Below, in pieces: positions 18,536-27,320 of a DNA stretch of 48,649 nt (positions are counted from its first letter, which is position 1; each line of letters starts with the position of its first letter). The translations under genes and the position numbers were made by a program. The DNA lies in assembly GCF_016653295.1 (NCBI RefSeq), contig NZ_NHSF01000012.1, forward strand, positions 1 to 48,649, given 5' to 3'. The notes beneath the pieces were generated by a model. It saw nothing but the letters and a program-made list of their open reading frames with translations, did not search any database and was not told where the DNA came from. The DNA comes from Halochromatium salexigens. Its GTDB lineage: Bacteria > Pseudomonadota > Gammaproteobacteria > Chromatiales > Chromatiaceae.

Positions 18536-20008
18536 ATGTATATCCTGATGGCCACGCCGGAGTGCGCGCCGGTTGCCAAGGCCGGCGGTCTTGGCGACTT
18601 CGTCCAGGGACTCTCCCGCGAACTCGCGGCTCAGGGTCACCAGGTCGAGATCATCCTGCCGAAGTACGATTGCCTGCGTTATGACCGCGTACAGGGCATG
18701 ACTCCCGAGCACGCCGATCTTTGGGTGCCGTTCTACGAGCGTGCCGTGCATTGCGATGTCGAGGTCGGCGAGGTCGATGGGCTAACGTGCTACTTCATCG
18801 ACGCCCACTCGGAGCATGGCTTCTTCAATCGCGGCGCCATCTATGGGGACGCCGACGATCCCGACCGCTTCACCTTCTTCTCGCACGCCATCCTCGCGTT
18901 CCTTATCGCCTCGGGTCGGCGGCCCGACATCATCCACTGCAACGAGTGGCAGACCGGGCTGTTGCCGGTGTTGCTGTTCGAGCGCTACACCGCGCTCGGG
19001 CTGGAAAAGACGCGCGTGTGCTACTCATTGCACAATCTCGGCCATCAAGGCTGGAGTACGCCCACGGTGCTCGAGATGAACGGCCTCGATGTCGGGCGTT
19101 TGATGACCCCCGACCGGCTGCAAGACCCTGGCAATTCGCAGGCCGTCAACCTGATGAAGGGCGGGATCGTCTTCTCCAACTTCGTCACCACCGTCTCGCC
19201 GCGCTATGCCTGGGAGATCCAGCACAGCGATCAGGGTGTTGGCCTGCAGGGCGTGCTGCGCACCCATGATCGCAAGTTCGGTGGTGTGCTCAATGGCATC
19301 GACACCACGATCTGGAATCCGGCCACCGATCCCTTCATCGCCGCCCACTACGACCTGGAGCAGCTGCCGGCGAAGGGCGGGAATAAGCGCGCACTGCGCG
19401 AGCGGCTGGGCCTGACTGATGCACCCAAGCCCATCGTTGCGGTCGTCAGCCGGCTCGACCGCCAGAAGGGCATCGAGCTGATCCGCCACGGCATCGACGC
19501 CAGCCTGGCCCGGGACGCGCAGTTCGTGTTGCTCGGCAGCGCCCAGGATCCCGCGATCAATGCTCTCTTTTGGGACGCCAAGCAGGCGCTCGCCGAACAC
19601 CCCGACGTCCACCTCGAACTCGGTTACGACGAGGAACTGGCGCATCTGATCTACGCCGGCGCCGACATGATCCTGATCCCGAGCGTCTACGAGCCCTGTG
19701 GTCTGACCCAGATGATCGCCATGCGTTACGGCTGCGTGCCCATCGTGCGTCGCGTCGGCGGACTGGCCGATACCGTGTTCGACGCCAATTACAGCGATCG
19801 TCCCTACGAGGAGCGCAACGGCTATGTCTTCGACGAGCCGACCTTCGAGGGGCTGGAATCGGCGCTCGACCGCGCCATTGGCCTCTGGCGGGACTATCCC
19901 GACCACTTTCGTCAGCTGCGCCTCAACGGCATGCGCATGGATAACTCATGGGCACGACCGGCGCAGGATTATCTCAATATCTACGAACACATCCGTGTGC
20001 GCGCTTGA
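18536..20008 (+). CDS. glgA: Glycogen synthase (GT5)
   Basis: 490-residue glucosyltransferase extending alpha-1,4-glucan from a nucleotide glucose. The ADP-glucose-binding motif KAGGLGD lies near residue 16, HNLGHQG in the N-terminal lobe, and the catalytic EPCGLTQMIAM with VRRVGGLADTV in the C-terminal lobe. A GAGAGAGCGG ribosome binding region precedes the ATG. Its stop codon overlaps the likely TTG start of the next gene, suggesting co-transcription with heptose genes. GlgB, GlgC and GlgP are not in the window. Confidence 0.95.
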   Translation: MYILMATPECAPVAKAGGLGDFVQGLSRELAAQGHQVEIILPKYDCLRYDRVQGMTPEHADLWVPFYERAVHCDVEVGEVDGLTCYFIDAHSEHGFFNRGAIYGDADDPDRFTFFSHAILAFLIASGRRPDIIHCNEWQTGLLPVLLFERYTALGLEKTRVCYSLHNLGHQGWSTPTVLEMNGLDVGRLMTPDRLQDPGNSQAVNLMKGGIVFSNFVTTVSPRYAWEIQHSDQGVGLQGVLRTHDRKFGGVLNGIDTTIWNPATDPFIAAHYDLEQLPAKGGNKRALRERLGLTDAPKPIVAVVSRLDRQKGIELIRHGIDASLARDAQFVLLGSAQDPAINALFWDAKQALAEHPDVHLELGYDEELAHLIYAGADMILIPSVYEPCGLTQMIAMRYGCVPIVRRVGGLADTVFDANYSDRPYEERNGYVFDEPTFEGLESALDRAIGLWRDYPDHFRQLRLNGMRMDNSWARPAQDYLNIYEHIRVRA

Positions 20009-20595
20009 GTCTGTCAGCTAGCGACCCTATCAGCGCCGCGCTCAGCGCCCATCTCGAGCTGGTCCAAGCGCTCGAACAGTTGCGCGCGCCCATCGAGACC
20101 TTCGCCGCCGAGGTCTCGGCCGCGATCGAGCGTGGCGGGCGCGTGTTCTGGATCGGCAACGGCGGCAGCGCGGCCGACAGTCAGCATCTCGCCGCCGAGT
20201 TGGTCGGCCGTTTCGAGCGCGAGCGCCCAGGGCTGCCGGCCATGGCGCTCACCACCGACACTGCCGTGCTGACCTCGGTCGCCAATGACTACGGCTTCGA
20301 AGCCGTCTTTGCGCGCCAGGTCGAGGCCCTGTGCCGCCCTGGTGATGTCCTCATCGGGCTCTCGACCTCCGGCAACAGCGCCAACATCCTGCGCGCCATG
20401 GAGTGCGCTGCGCGGCTTGATGTCTACCGCGTCGGCCTTACCGGCCAGGGCGGCGGGCGTCTGCGCGAGCGCTGCGAGCTGTGGCTCGGCGTGCCCTCGG
20501 ACAGTACCGCGCGGATCCAGGAGGCGCACATGCTCATCGGGCATATCCTGTGCGACCTGGTCGAGCAGCGGGCGGCTAGGAATATGGCAGGCTGA
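20005..20595 (+). CDS. gmhA: Sedoheptulose-7-phosphate isomerase (SIS domain), GmhA
   Basis: About 196 residues from a TTG at 20005 that overlaps the glgA stop in TTGA. It converts sedoheptulose 7-phosphate to D-glycero-D-manno-heptose 7-phosphate for lipopolysaccharide core synthesis. The sugar-isomerase domain shows GNGGSAADSQHLAAELVGRF, LTSVANDYGFE and GLSTSGNSANIL, all characteristic of GmhA. A longer reading into glgA exists but lacks homology. hldE follows after 18 bp, supplying the next steps of the same pathway. Confidence 0.9.
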   Translation: MSLSASDPISAALSAHLELVQALEQLRAPIETFAAEVSAAIERGGRVFWIGNGGSAADSQHLAAELVGRFERERPGLPAMALTTDTAVLTSVANDYGFEAVFARQVEALCRPGDVLIGLSTSGNSANILRAMECAARLDVYRVGLTGQGGGRLRERCELWLGVPSDSTARIQEAHMLIGHILCDLVEQRAARNMAG

Positions 20596-20613
20596 GCCGC
20601 CCCGAACCGATCT

Positions 20614-22104
20614 GTGAGCCGACCCGTGTCCAACAGCCCCTTCCACGCCCCGGAGCAGGTCCTAGCCGCATTACACGCCGGCTTCGGTGGAGTCCGTGTG
20701 CTGGTGGTCGGCGATCTGATGCTCGACCGCTACCTATGGGGCCAGGTCGGGCGTATCTCTCCGGAGGCACCCGTGCCGGTCCTCCATCTCGCGCGCGAGA
20801 GCGAGAGCGCGGGTGGTGCGGCCAATGTCGCGCGCAATCTGATCGGCCTCGGCCTCGAGGTCAGCCTCGCCGGAATCACCGGTGCCGACGAGGATCGCCA
20901 GCGCCTGTTGAGGCTGCTCGCCGAGGTAGGCGCGGATACCAGCGCCGTGCTCGCCGATCCGAGTCGCCCGACCACCACCAAGACCCGGGTGCTCGGCAAT
21001 CATCAACAGATGCTGCGCATCGATGCCGAGCGGCTCGCGCCCCTGAGTGCCGAGCTTGAAGACCGGCTCTACGCGCTGATCGAGCCCCAACTGCACCAGG
21101 CCAAGGTGCTGCTGCTCTCGGACTACGCCAAGGGGGTGCTCTTTGGCGGCCTCTGTGGGCGCTTGATTGAGGCTGCCCGCGCGTTGGGCTTGCCGGTGCT
21201 GGTCGATCCCAAGGGCCGCGACTTCAGTCGCTATCTCGGCGCCAGCCTGGTCACGCCGAACCGCGACGAACTGGCTCGGGTCGTTGGCGTCGACCCCGCC
21301 GATCTCGATCAACTGAGCGCCAGTGCCGAGCGGATGCGCGCCGACCTCGGGCTCGAGCGCCTGGTGCTGACCCTCGGCGAGCTTGGCCTGCTGGTTGTCG
21401 AGCCCGGGGCGCGGACCCGCCTGCCAGCGGTCGCGCGCGAGGTCTTCGATGTCTCCGGCGCCGGCGATACCCTGATCGCCACGCTGGCCGCCGGGCTCGC
21501 GGCGGGCCTGGACCCGATCGACAGTGCCCGTCTCGCCAACCTTGCCGCTGGCGTGGTGGTGGCGAAGGTGGGCACCGCCGCGGTCTCGCTGGGCGAACTC
21601 GAGCATGCCATCAGCGATCAGGCCGCCCTCGAGCAAGCCGCCAAGCTCTGCGGCCTGGCGGAGCTGCAAGCGCGGGTGCGCGCCTGGCAGGCGCGCGGTG
21701 AACGCGTTGTCTTCACCAACGGTTGTTTCGATCTGCTGCACGCCGGCCATGTCACCTATCTGGAGCGCGCGCGCCGCTATGGCCAGCGCCTGGTCATTGG
21801 CCTCAACAGCGATCGCTCGGTGCGCGCGCTCAAGGGGCCGGAACGGCCGCTGATCGGCGAGCAGGATCGCGCCCGGGTGCTGGCCGCCTTGGCCGCGGTC
21901 GATGCCGTGGTGCTCTTCGATGAAGACACGCCGCTGGCGCTGATCGAGGCCCTGCGCCCGGATGTGCTGGCCAAGGGCGCCGATTATCGGCCCGAGCAGG
22001 TCGTCGGCGCCGAGCAAGTGCGCGGCTGGGGTGGCGAGCTGGTGCTGGTGCCACTGCTCGAGGCGCGCAGCACCTCTGACATCATCCGCCGCATGCAACG
22101 CTAA
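20614..22104 (+). CDS. hldE: Bifunctional heptose-7-phosphate kinase / heptose-1-phosphate adenylyltransferase HldE
   Basis: 496-residue two-domain enzyme making ADP-heptose for the lipopolysaccharide core. The N-terminal ribokinase-like domain (about 1-330) has GGAANVARNLIGLG and the phosphate-binding DVSGAGDTLIA. The C-terminal nucleotidyltransferase (about 360-496) has TNGCFDLLHAGHVTYL. The GTG start at 20614 lacks an obvious ribosome binding site and is close behind gmhA, consistent with operon reading. The missing GmhB phosphatase is not nearby. Confidence 0.95.
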   Translation: MSRPVSNSPFHAPEQVLAALHAGFGGVRVLVVGDLMLDRYLWGQVGRISPEAPVPVLHLARESESAGGAANVARNLIGLGLEVSLAGITGADEDRQRLLRLLAEVGADTSAVLADPSRPTTTKTRVLGNHQQMLRIDAERLAPLSAELEDRLYALIEPQLHQAKVLLLSDYAKGVLFGGLCGRLIEAARALGLPVLVDPKGRDFSRYLGASLVTPNRDELARVVGVDPADLDQLSASAERMRADLGLERLVLTLGELGLLVVEPGARTRLPAVAREVFDVSGAGDTLIATLAAGLAAGLDPIDSARLANLAAGVVVAKVGTAAVSLGELEHAISDQAALEQAAKLCGLAELQARVRAWQARGERVVFTNGCFDLLHAGHVTYLERARRYGQRLVIGLNSDRSVRALKGPERPLIGEQDRARVLAALAAVDAVVLFDEDTPLALIEALRPDVLAKGADYRPEQVVGAEQVRGWGGELVLVPLLEARSTSDIIRRMQR

Positions 22105-22538
22105 ACCGTCAGACGCGCGATGCCGCCGAACAGCCCCAAGAGCACCGCGTAACGCGCGCCCTTGCCGATCCAGGTCAGCACGAAGAACAGGTCGAAGCGC
22201 ACGCGCATGATGCCGGCGATGAAGGTCAGCGCATCGCCGCCCACCGGCAGCCACGCCAGCAATAACGACCACACACCCCAGCGCTGATACCAACGCTGGG
22301 CTATCCCTAGCTTGTGCGGCTTGAACGGAAACCAGCGCCGATCCTGGAACCGCAACAGCCAGCGTCCCATCGCCCAATTCACCGCCGCGCCCAGGGTATT
22401 GCCGGCCGTGGCCCAGAACCAGAGCGCGAGCGGATCATGCCCGCCTGCCTGCAGCCCGATCAGCAATGCCTCCGAATAGAACGGCAGCAGCGTCGCGGCC
22501 GCGAAGGCGGCGGTAAACAACCCCAGATAGACTTCCAA
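22101..22538 (-). CDS. YqaA family (DedA/SNARE-associated) membrane protein
   Basis: 145-residue inner-membrane protein with about four membrane segments. Its LFTAAFAAATLLPFYSEALL and GNTLGAAVNWAMGRW blocks mark the YqaA branch of the DedA/VTT superfamily, linked to lipid handling in the membrane. The 3' end overlaps the convergent hldE gene by four bases. The start is 26 bp from a divergent phosphopantetheinyl transferase gene. Precise function is unknown. Confidence 0.9.
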   Translation of the reverse strand: MEVYLGLFTAAFAAATLLPFYSEALLIGLQAGGHDPLALWFWATAGNTLGAAVNWAMGRWLLRFQDRRWFPFKPHKLGIAQRWYQRWGVWSLLLAWLPVGGDALTFIAGIMRVRFDLFFVLTWIGKGARYAVLLGLFGGIARLTV

Positions 22539-22564
22539 TGCGTCAATGACTCCCGGAGAAGGCG

Positions 22565-23383
22565 ATGCGAACGAGGCAAAACGGGCTGCTGCTGGTCGAG
22601 CTGAGTCTGACGCCCTGGGGCGAGCGGCACGCCGCGCTGCTGGCGTTGTTGCCGGCCGAGGAGCAGGCCCGCATCCAGCGTTATCGCCAGGATCAGGATC
22701 GCAGTCGCGGCCTGGTCGCGGCGCTGTTGCCGCGTCTGCTGATCGCGCGCGAGACGGGTCAGCCGCTGGCCGCGATTCGGTTCGCGCGCGCTGAGCACGG
22801 TAAACCCTATCATGCCGACGATGCGACCCTGCATTTCAATCTTTCGCACTCCGGTGTCCATGTCGCACTGGCCGTCGGCCCCGCGCCCGTGGGGGTCGAT
22901 GTCGAGCAGATCCGCCCGACGCGCGACTGGGAGGCGATCGCCCAGCGCTTCTTCGCTGCCGATGAGCAGCGGTGGCTCGCGCGGTTCGCAGACGGCGAAC
23001 GACAAGCACGCTTTTTCGAGCTTTGGAGCCGCAAGGAAAGTCTGCTCAAGGCCACCGGCGATGGCTTGGCGGGCGCCTTGTCTTCCTTCAGTGCGATCCC
23101 GGTGACCGCTGCGGGAGAGGAAGTCGGCACGTGTGTCGAGGTGGACGTGGGTGCGAGTGCGAAGGTAAACGCCAACAAGGAACACCGCATCAGGTTTCGC
23201 GGCATCTCTTGGCACCTGCGCTCTTATCAAGGTATCCCCGGCTGTGCCTTGGCCCTCTGCGCGCGCGCGCCTGGATTGCCGGCGCCGCTGCGGGTCGATA
23301 CCCGCGTCGAAGACCTCATCGAGCGCACCTCGGCCGCCGTGGACGCGCTTGCGCGAGTTGCAGACGATAGGCCGGCGCCTTAG
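22565..23383 (+). CDS. 4'-phosphopantetheinyl transferase superfamily protein (Sfp type)
   Basis: 272-residue enzyme that loads carrier proteins with 4'-phosphopantetheine from coenzyme A. Magnesium-binding motif VGVDVEQIRPTRD and the WSRKESLLKATGDGL signature are both intact, and the length suits the Sfp/Gsp rather than AcpS class. GGAGAAGGCG directly precedes the ATG. No polyketide, nonribosomal peptide or carrier-protein gene is present, so the client carrier is elsewhere. It is followed 55 bp later by an amidoligase pair on the same strand. Confidence 0.9.
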   Translation: MRTRQNGLLLVELSLTPWGERHAALLALLPAEEQARIQRYRQDQDRSRGLVAALLPRLLIARETGQPLAAIRFARAEHGKPYHADDATLHFNLSHSGVHVALAVGPAPVGVDVEQIRPTRDWEAIAQRFFAADEQRWLARFADGERQARFFELWSRKESLLKATGDGLAGALSSFSAIPVTAAGEEVGTCVEVDVGASAKVNANKEHRIRFRGISWHLRSYQGIPGCALALCARAPGLPAPLRVDTRVEDLIERTSAAVDALARVADDRPAP

Positions 23384-23438
23384 GCTGCGGACATCGCCAT
23401 TCACAGCATCGGCCCGAGCCGAGCATGGATTGACAACG

Positions 23439-24455
23439 ATGACGACACACGAGGCCCTGAGGAGACCGCCGCTGACCAAGACCGCCGAGGGCCGCGAGCG
23501 GCGCGTCGGGGTGGAGATCGAATTCAGTGGTCTGACCATCGCCGAGACCGCCGATCTGTTGCGCGCGGTGCTCTCTGGCGCCGACGGCGGCGAGCTGCTC
23601 CACCCCGGTCGCTACGAAATCGCATTGCGCGGTGATCCGGCCGGCGATTGGGCGGTGGAGCTGGACTTCGCCTTCCTCAAATCCATGGGCCGGCGTGAAC
23701 GTGCCGAGGATGACCTCGGCGATGCGGTCGAAGGGCTCGCCGAGGATCTGCTGCGGCTGGTCGCCGAGCGCATCGTGCCGGTCGAGGTCATCAGCCCGCC
23801 ACTGCCAATGTCTCGGCTCGGCGAGTTCAACGCCGTCATCGAGCGCCTGCGCGCGGCCGGTGCGCGCGGCACCGCCGATGATCCGACCTATGCCTTCGGC
23901 ATGCAGCTGAATCCCGAGGTGCCGGCGACCGATGCGGATGGTATCCGCCAGTATCTGCAGGCCTTCCTCTGCTTGGAGGATTGGCTACGCGAGCGCGCGG
24001 CGGTGGATCTGACGCGGCGCCTGACCTTCTTCGCCGACCCCTTTCCGAAGAGCTATGCGCGCACCGCAGTGGCGCCGGGTTACGCACCGAATCGCGCCGA
24101 GCTGATCGATGATTATCTGCACGCGAATCCAACCCGCAATCGCGCGCTCGATCTGCTGCCGCTGTTCGCGCACCTGGATGAAGAACGGGTGCGAGCGCGG
24201 GTCAAGGACGAGCGGGTCAAGCCGCGACCGACCTTCCACTATCGGCTGCCGAACAGCGAGGTCGATCGGCCCGGCTGGGATCTCAGCGTGCCCTGGAACG
24301 ACTGGCTGGTGGTCGAACGACTGGCCGCCGACCCGGCCCGGCTGGAGCGGCTCTGCGCGGCCTACAGTGCCTATCTGAACGACACCCTCGGGCGCCTAAC
24401 CGGGGATTGGAAACAGGAGTGTCAGCAATGGCTGAGCGAGAACAGCCTCCTCTGA
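23439..24455 (+). CDS. Putative amidoligase (glutamine synthetase-like fold)
   Basis: 338 residues from ATG 23439. The N-terminal RRVGVEIEFSGLTIAETADLL and ELDFAFLKS segments are typical of the amidoligase_2 family, COOH-NH2 ligases with the glutamine-synthetase fold. They are predicted to form amide or peptide-like bonds using ATP. The gene overlaps the next gene, a class I amidotransferase, by 28 bases. Pairing of these two families is described in comparative genomics of amidoligases, where the pair is proposed to make and cleave gamma-glutamyl-type conjugates. The actual substrate is unknown. Confidence 0.85.
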   Translation: MTTHEALRRPPLTKTAEGRERRVGVEIEFSGLTIAETADLLRAVLSGADGGELLHPGRYEIALRGDPAGDWAVELDFAFLKSMGRRERAEDDLGDAVEGLAEDLLRLVAERIVPVEVISPPLPMSRLGEFNAVIERLRAAGARGTADDPTYAFGMQLNPEVPATDADGIRQYLQAFLCLEDWLRERAAVDLTRRLTFFADPFPKSYARTAVAPGYAPNRAELIDDYLHANPTRNRALDLLPLFAHLDEERVRARVKDERVKPRPTFHYRLPNSEVDRPGWDLSVPWNDWLVVERLAADPARLERLCAAYSAYLNDTLGRLTGDWKQECQQWLSENSLL

Positions 24456-25126
24456 TCGCGGTGACCGGGCCGACGCGCGGCTCACATGCGCCGAAGCTGT
24501 TGGTCCAGCTCGCGTTGCGCCTGGCCGGCGCGCGTGCCGAGCTCCTGACGCCCGCCGACCCCAAACCCGAGGTGCAGGAGGCGGCTGATGGGGTCGTCAT
24601 CACCGGTGGCCATGATATCGATCCGGTGCTCTACGCCGCTGCGCCCGAGATCATGCCCAAGTACGACCCCGAGCGCGATGCGCTGGAATCGGCAGTGATC
24701 GACCGTGCCCTCGCGCGCGGTCTGCCGCTGCTCGGCATCTGCCGCGGTGCCCAGCTACTGAATGTGCGCCTCGGTGGCAACCTGTTCCAGGAGCTGCGCT
24801 CGCGTCGCAAGCACACCTCCAACCGCTGGACCATCCTGCCGCTCAAGACCCTCTGCGTGGAGCCGGGCAGCGAACTCGAGCGCCTGCTGGGCAGCGATCG
24901 CGCGCGCATTAACAGTTTGCACAATCAAGGCATCGACCGCATCGGCGAAGGTTTGGTCGTCGCCGGGCGTGATCTCGACGGCATCGTGCAGTCGGTCGAG
25001 GCGCCGATGCACCATTGTTTGCGCGGCGTGCAATGGCACCCGGAATTCCTGCTCTACAACCGTGGCCAGCGTCAGCTGTTCAAGACGCTCGTCGAGGCTG
25101 CGCGGGCGCATGCCGGACGGTCCTGA
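24428..25126 (+). CDS. Class I glutamine amidotransferase-like / gamma-glutamyl hydrolase (peptidase C26)
   Basis: 232 residues from ATG 24428, chosen because AGGAG lies eight bases upstream inside the amidoligase gene. The nucleophile elbow GICRGAQLLN, the late histidine-glutamate pair in QWHPEF, and GGHDIDPVLY identify a PuuD-like gamma-glutamyl-gamma-aminobutyrate hydrolase family member. Overlap with the amidoligase gene indicates a functional couple: the partner may form a gamma-glutamyl amide that this enzyme hydrolyses or transfers. That is inference from context. Confidence 0.88.
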   Translation: MAEREQPPLIAVTGPTRGSHAPKLLVQLALRLAGARAELLTPADPKPEVQEAADGVVITGGHDIDPVLYAAAPEIMPKYDPERDALESAVIDRALARGLPLLGICRGAQLLNVRLGGNLFQELRSRRKHTSNRWTILPLKTLCVEPGSELERLLGSDRARINSLHNQGIDRIGEGLVVAGRDLDGIVQSVEAPMHHCLRGVQWHPEFLLYNRGQRQLFKTLVEAARAHAGRS

Positions 25127-25241
25127 TCGGCGCTTGGCGTAAGAATTAATGCGTCGAGGCCGCGTGTGCGCATGCCGGGTGCTAGCGGGTTGCCGTGCCG
25201 CCTCCATGCTGCTCCCGGCGCCGCTCTCGTTGTTCTCGTCG

Positions 25242-26489
25242 TCACCGCCCGCTATCGCCCTGGGTGATGATGCGCAGATCCGAATGCACCAGCGTGCGAT
25301 GCACGGGGCAGCGCTCGGCGACTTTCAGCAATTTGGCCCGTTCGGCCGCGCTTAGCGCGCCCGTCAGGTTGATGCGCTGCACGATCCGCTGCGGCTCATG
25401 CTGGGCGCCCTTGCCGTCGCTGCCGTCCTCGGCCTCCAAACGCTCATGCCGCAGCCGGACCTCGATATCGTCCAGCGCCATGTCCTTGCGCGTGGCCACC
25501 ATGCGGAGCGTCATCGAGGTACAGGCACCGAGCGCCATCAACAGCAGCTCATAGGGATTCGGCCCCAGATCGGAGCCGCCCGCCGCGCGCGGCTCGTCGG
25601 CCAGCAGTTGATGGCGCGCCGCGTAGAGACCGCGCAGGAAGGCCTGATCGCGCTCCGTGACCAGCACCTCGCCGGCCGCGACCGTTGGTGCCGTGCCAGC
25701 GCCGGCTTCCTCCTGGTGTCGGCGCAGTCCCAGATAGCGGCTGGCCCAGGCCACCAGGGTTTCGGCGACGTACTCGGAATCCTCGCGATCGGAGAGCATG
25801 TGATCGGCATGATCGAGCGAGATAAAGCTCTTCGGATGCAGGGCCGCGCGATAGATCTTGGCCGCCTCCTCGATCTCGACGATCTCATCGACCGGCGAGT
25901 GGAACACCAACAAGGGGCGCTTCAGCCGACGGATATGCTCGGCATCGGCATAGTGCTCCAGGTCCTCGAGGAACTGGCGGCGGATGCGAAAGCGCCGGCG
26001 GCCGATCTTGACCTCGGCCTCGCCGGTGGCCTCCATCTCGCCGCGCACCCCGCTGAACAGGTGCTGGACATGGCCGGGCGTGGCCGGCGCGGCGATGGTC
26101 ACCACGGCCTGCACCGAGGGCAGTTGCCGGGCGGCCGCGAGCACCGCCGCGCCGCCCAGGCTGTGGCCGATCAACAGCGCTGGTGCCTCGTAATGGGCCT
26201 CGAGCGCGGCAGCGGCGGCGAGCAGATCCTGGACATTGGACGAGAAGCTGGTGTTGGCGAAGTCGCCATCGCTGTTGCCCAGGCCGGTGAAATCGAAGCG
26301 CAGCACGGCAATCCCGCGTTCGGCCAGCGCGCGGGCGATGCGCGTCGCCGCCGCGATATCCTTGCCGCAGGTGAAGCAATGGGCGAATAACGCATAGCGG
26401 CGCGTGTCGAGCCCAGCCGGTGGCGTCTCGAGCAGCCCGGCCAAGCGGTGCCCATCCTGATTGTCGAAATCGACGCGAATGCGTGCCAT
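25242..26489 (-). CDS. Bifunctional alpha/beta hydrolase - OsmC fusion
   Basis: 415-residue two-domain protein. The N-terminal alpha/beta hydrolase (about 1-255) has the nucleophile motif GHSLGG and oxyanion-side LFAHCFTCGKD. The C-terminal OsmC/Ohr domain (about 270-415) holds the peroxide-reactive cysteine in ALGACTSMTLRM, while the second family cysteine lies in AERCPVHRTL. OsmC proteins reduce organic hydroperoxides; the fused hydrolase may release acyl peroxides from lipids. The fusion is widespread in proteobacteria. It is convergent with the amidotransferase gene. Confidence 0.93.
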   Translation of the reverse strand: MARIRVDFDNQDGHRLAGLLETPPAGLDTRRYALFAHCFTCGKDIAAATRIARALAERGIAVLRFDFTGLGNSDGDFANTSFSSNVQDLLAAAAALEAHYEAPALLIGHSLGGAAVLAAARQLPSVQAVVTIAAPATPGHVQHLFSGVRGEMEATGEAEVKIGRRRFRIRRQFLEDLEHYADAEHIRRLKRPLLVFHSPVDEIVEIEEAAKIYRAALHPKSFISLDHADHMLSDREDSEYVAETLVAWASRYLGLRRHQEEAGAGTAPTVAAGEVLVTERDQAFLRGLYAARHQLLADEPRAAGGSDLGPNPYELLLMALGACTSMTLRMVATRKDMALDDIEVRLRHERLEAEDGSDGKGAQHEPQRIVQRINLTGALSAAERAKLLKVAERCPVHRTLVHSDLRIITQGDSGR

Positions 26490-26582
26490 AAAAGTCGCTC
26501 GAGCTATGCTAGGCGGTGACTGTGCCTGCCTATACTGTAGTCAAGTGCGCAACGCATCAATGCCAAAGCTGTCGGAGAAACC

Positions 26583-27296
26583 ATGAACCGTTCGCGAACA
26601 AGGCTGGAGAAATCGTCGAGCCGCAACGAGGTTGATGCCTTCTTGGCGCAGGTGGCGGCAGCGCCGAAGGGTACACCGGCGGGAGCGCGCGGGCGTCTGC
26701 TCTTTGCAATGGATGCCACCGCCAGCCGCGAGCCGAGCTGGGACCGCGCTGCCGCTATCCAGGCGGCGATGTTCCAGGAGACGCGAGACCTCGGCGGACT
26801 CGATGTGCAGCTTGTCCATTACCGTGGTTTTCAAGAACTGCATGCGTCACCTTGGTGTCAGAGTGCGGATCAGCTGTTGCCGCGCATGACGGCGGTACGC
26901 TGCGCGGCTGGCATCACCCAGATCGGCCGTGTGCTCGATCACGCCCTTACCGAGACCGAGCGCCAACGCGTCAATGCGCTGGTGTTTGTCAGCGATTGCG
27001 TCGAGGAGCCGCTCGATAGTCTGGCCGAGCGCGCGGGCCAGCTCGGGTTGCTTGGGGTGCCCGCGTTCGTGTTCCAAGAAGGGCGCGATCCGACTGCCGA
27101 GCGCGCACTGAAGGAGATTGCCCGCCTCAGCGGTGGTGCCTGGTGTCCGTTCGATGCCTCTAGCCCAGGCACGCTGAAGGACCTTCTCAGTGCGGTCGCG
27201 GTCTATGCCGCTGGCGGCCGCAAGGCGCTGGCTGACTTTGGTCGCCGGCGCGGTGGTGATGTACTGCGGCTGACCCAGCAGCTGAGAGGCGAGTGA
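26583..27296 (+). CDS. VWA-like domain protein
   Basis: 237-residue soluble protein with a von Willebrand A-like fold. LLFAMDATASREPSWD carries a metal-ion-dependent adhesion-type Asp-x-Thr/Ser arrangement. ALVFVSDCVEEPLD and GVPAFVFQEGRD supply later strands. GGAG lies six bases before the ATG. A DnaJ-type gene follows after 24 bp; this two-gene order suggests a scaffold or quality-control pair, but the role is unknown. Confidence 0.75.
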   Translation: MNRSRTRLEKSSSRNEVDAFLAQVAAAPKGTPAGARGRLLFAMDATASREPSWDRAAAIQAAMFQETRDLGGLDVQLVHYRGFQELHASPWCQSADQLLPRMTAVRCAAGITQIGRVLDHALTETERQRVNALVFVSDCVEEPLDSLAERAGQLGLLGVPAFVFQEGRDPTAERALKEIARLSGGAWCPFDASSPGTLKDLLSAVAVYAAGGRKALADFGRRRGGDVLRLTQQLRGE

Positions 27297-27320
27297 ATTG
27301 ATGATGGTGGAGTCCGGGAA

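Noticed and set aside
20734-22377. 547-codon leftward frame opposite hldE
   Set aside because: It is antisense to a certain gene with intact motifs; no supporting domain.
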